Of a DNA stretch of 64,000 nucleotides, positions 62,640 through 64,000 are shown piece by piece. The DNA comes from Fistularia commersonii (lineage: Eukaryota; Chordata; Actinopteri; Syngnathiformes; Fistulariidae), in NCBI GenBank assembly GCA_037954325.1, contig JBBMNZ010000017.1, forward strand, positions 10,478,001 through 10,542,000, in the 5' to 3' direction. A program made the position numbers and the translations under genes. The notes under the pieces were generated by a model. The model saw only the letters and a list, made by a program, of their open reading frames with translations. It searched no databases and was not told the DNA's origin. Every line of letters starts with the position of its first letter. Positions within the stretch are counted from its first letter, which is position 1.

Positions 62640-64000
62640 TCTGAGGAGTCATTTATGAACTATGTGGAAATTACAAACAAAACTGCATGGTTTTTGGGCA
62701 AATCAAGGCTATGGAGATTTCTTCAAATGGGAGTGTTGATCTGCAGAAACTAGCTGTAGTGGGATGTGTTTGGAACAAAAGAGCAACTTCTGGGGGATAC
62801 CTGGAATGTGAAAGGCTTAAAGGAGTGAAGTATGCTGATCACATGAACTGAGTTTCATGGTGATGGGTCTTTCCTGGTTGTTTGGAGGATGCAAATGGTG
62901 TGCATATTTATCTTGGTATTGATCCCAGTATGGCACTGATTGTTGGGGGGGGGGGGATGTGTGTGTCCTTTGTTTTTTTTTTTCTGACAAAGCTGGCTTC
63001 TTTGACTCCTCCCACACCTTTTCTGGCCAAAATAGACATTGCTGTCTTCAAATGAATGGTGCTTGTACTACAGGTGTTAGTGGACCTAGTGGCTCTCCTG
63101 TGTTGGGCCATCTGTTTGTGCAAAGGTGGTCTGGTTTCTCCAATGTAGATGCCATCACAAGCCTCAGTGCAAGTGACTGCTTACACCGCATATTTAATCT
63201 TGTGCCTGGGTGCTTTGTCCTTGGGAGGCACCAGTTTTTGCCTCTGGGTGTTGTGGAGTTTGATCTGTACCGGTATATGTGTTCGTTGAACACCCTTTGG
63301 AGTTTCTCTGGATCACCAGCGACGTATGGTATGACGATGTTCTGTCGTCTTCCTCCTGTTCTACGTTCCTGCGTCCGCTGGTTCCTGATTTGGCGAAGGC
63401 CTAATTAGGGTAGCTACAGGACCTCAAGCTCCTAAGGTGTTGTACCTTGGTCTCGCTTCCTTTAGCAGTTGATGGGATGTTCTTGGACTGGAAGTGTAGA
63501 GTTTTGAGTACCCCAAGGTTTGTGTTCAAGGGGTGACGTGAGTGGAAAAGTAGATACTGGTCAGTGTGTGTTGGATCCTGCAAATCGTGATGTCCTGCTG
63601 GACGTGAACGCTGGAGTCCAAGAAGGGGAGTTGGTCAGCAGTGACGTCTCCCTTGTGAATTTGATGTGGGTGTCAATTATGTTGAGGTGAGTGGTGAGCA
63701 CTTCTACCTCCCTCTTTATCTTGACCCATGTGTCAAATACATACCTGTACCAGTGGGTTGGTGGTGTTCCTCTGAACCAAGGGAGGGCCTTGCTCTCATC
63801 CTCCTTCATGTATCAGTTTGCCACTTTGGGGGAATACAGGCCAACCCCTTTACAAAGTGCCTGGAGCCTGGGGACACCAGTGAGTGTCTGACCCATTTAA
63901 GGATTTGGGAGTGTCTCACAGAAGACAATAAATTTTAAACCCTGCATGAGAATGGACTACAAAAACGCAGACCAAGAAAAGCTCCACCTTTGCAGAGGAG
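62640..64000 (-). mobile_element. Penelope-like retroelement, degenerate
   Basis: Minus-strand frames from 63809 downward give RYVFDTWVKIKREVEVLTTH, HIKFTRE, PTHTDQYLLFHSRHPLNTN, GVLKTLHFQSKN and LRSLRSCSYPN. Near 63090-63140 IYIGETRPPLHKQMAQHRRA appears, the GIY-YIG endonuclease end. This order, reverse transcriptase then GIY-YIG, is the Penelope signature. The catalytic YVDD motif reads YVFD and several frame breaks are present, so the copy is inactive. It continues past the right edge. Confidence 0.85.

Noticed and set aside
50000..64000. Search for the first coding exon(s) of mapk8ip1
   Set aside because: No minus-strand segment encoding the conserved EEFEDEDLSEITDECG-type sequence was seen; the start probably lies beyond the right edge or in a divergent exon I could not spot.

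Overview
The window looks like nuclear DNA of a teleost fish. It has short exons with GT-AG introns, and exon-by-exon protein matches to vertebrate genes next to each other on human 11p11.2. It also holds many fish-type repeats: Tc1-like elements, Rex1/L2-like LINE tails, a Penelope-like element, a terminal-inverted-repeat element and numerous microsatellites. No bacterial, phage or CRISPR features are present. Gene names rest on remembered family sequences; no database search was possible.

Layout. (1) 2573-20510, minus strand: ckap5 (XMAP215/ch-TOG), the microtubule polymerase, as one noncoding and 32 coding exons that give 1484 codons plus 2 nt in unbroken phase. This covers TOG1-TOG5; the C-terminal quarter lies beyond the left edge. 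(2) 22795-27337, plus strand: cstpp1 (C11orf49), a regulator of the tubulin polyglutamylase complex, as 9 coding exons giving 329 aa. It is head-to-head with ckap5, so two microtubule genes share a 2.3-kb intergenic region. (3) 32167-49727, minus strand: mapk8ip1 (JIP1 scaffold), 12 exons with the JNK-binding motif, a disordered middle, SH3 and PTB domains and the kinesin-binding tail. The N-terminal exon(s) were not found. (4) 49.7-64 kb: a repeat-rich region.

The most novel content is a family of four small secreted-protein genes that I do not recognise: copy A (35.1-35.9 kb, plus, nested antisense in a mapk8ip1 intron), B (54.1-54.9 kb, minus), C (58.1-59.0 kb, minus) and D (61.5-62.4 kb, plus). 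They share exon structure, a signal peptide split across an intron, a Gly/Gln/Tyr/Ser-rich segment, an invariant SPPEDDHW motif, an EPVYSYTS...YIPG.PFP block, a basic tail and a TATA-like/E-box promoter. B, C and D are intact (127, 135 and 129 aa). A is out of frame at its exon 2/3 junction under the family splice model. C has a GC-AG intron that is open in frame.

ckap5 polymerises microtubules, cstpp1 tunes tubulin polyglutamylation at centriolar satellites, and JIP1 links JNK signalling to kinesin-1. The shared microtubule theme may only reflect old synteny. The small secreted family has no evident link to it and probably expanded locally within a repeat-rich region.
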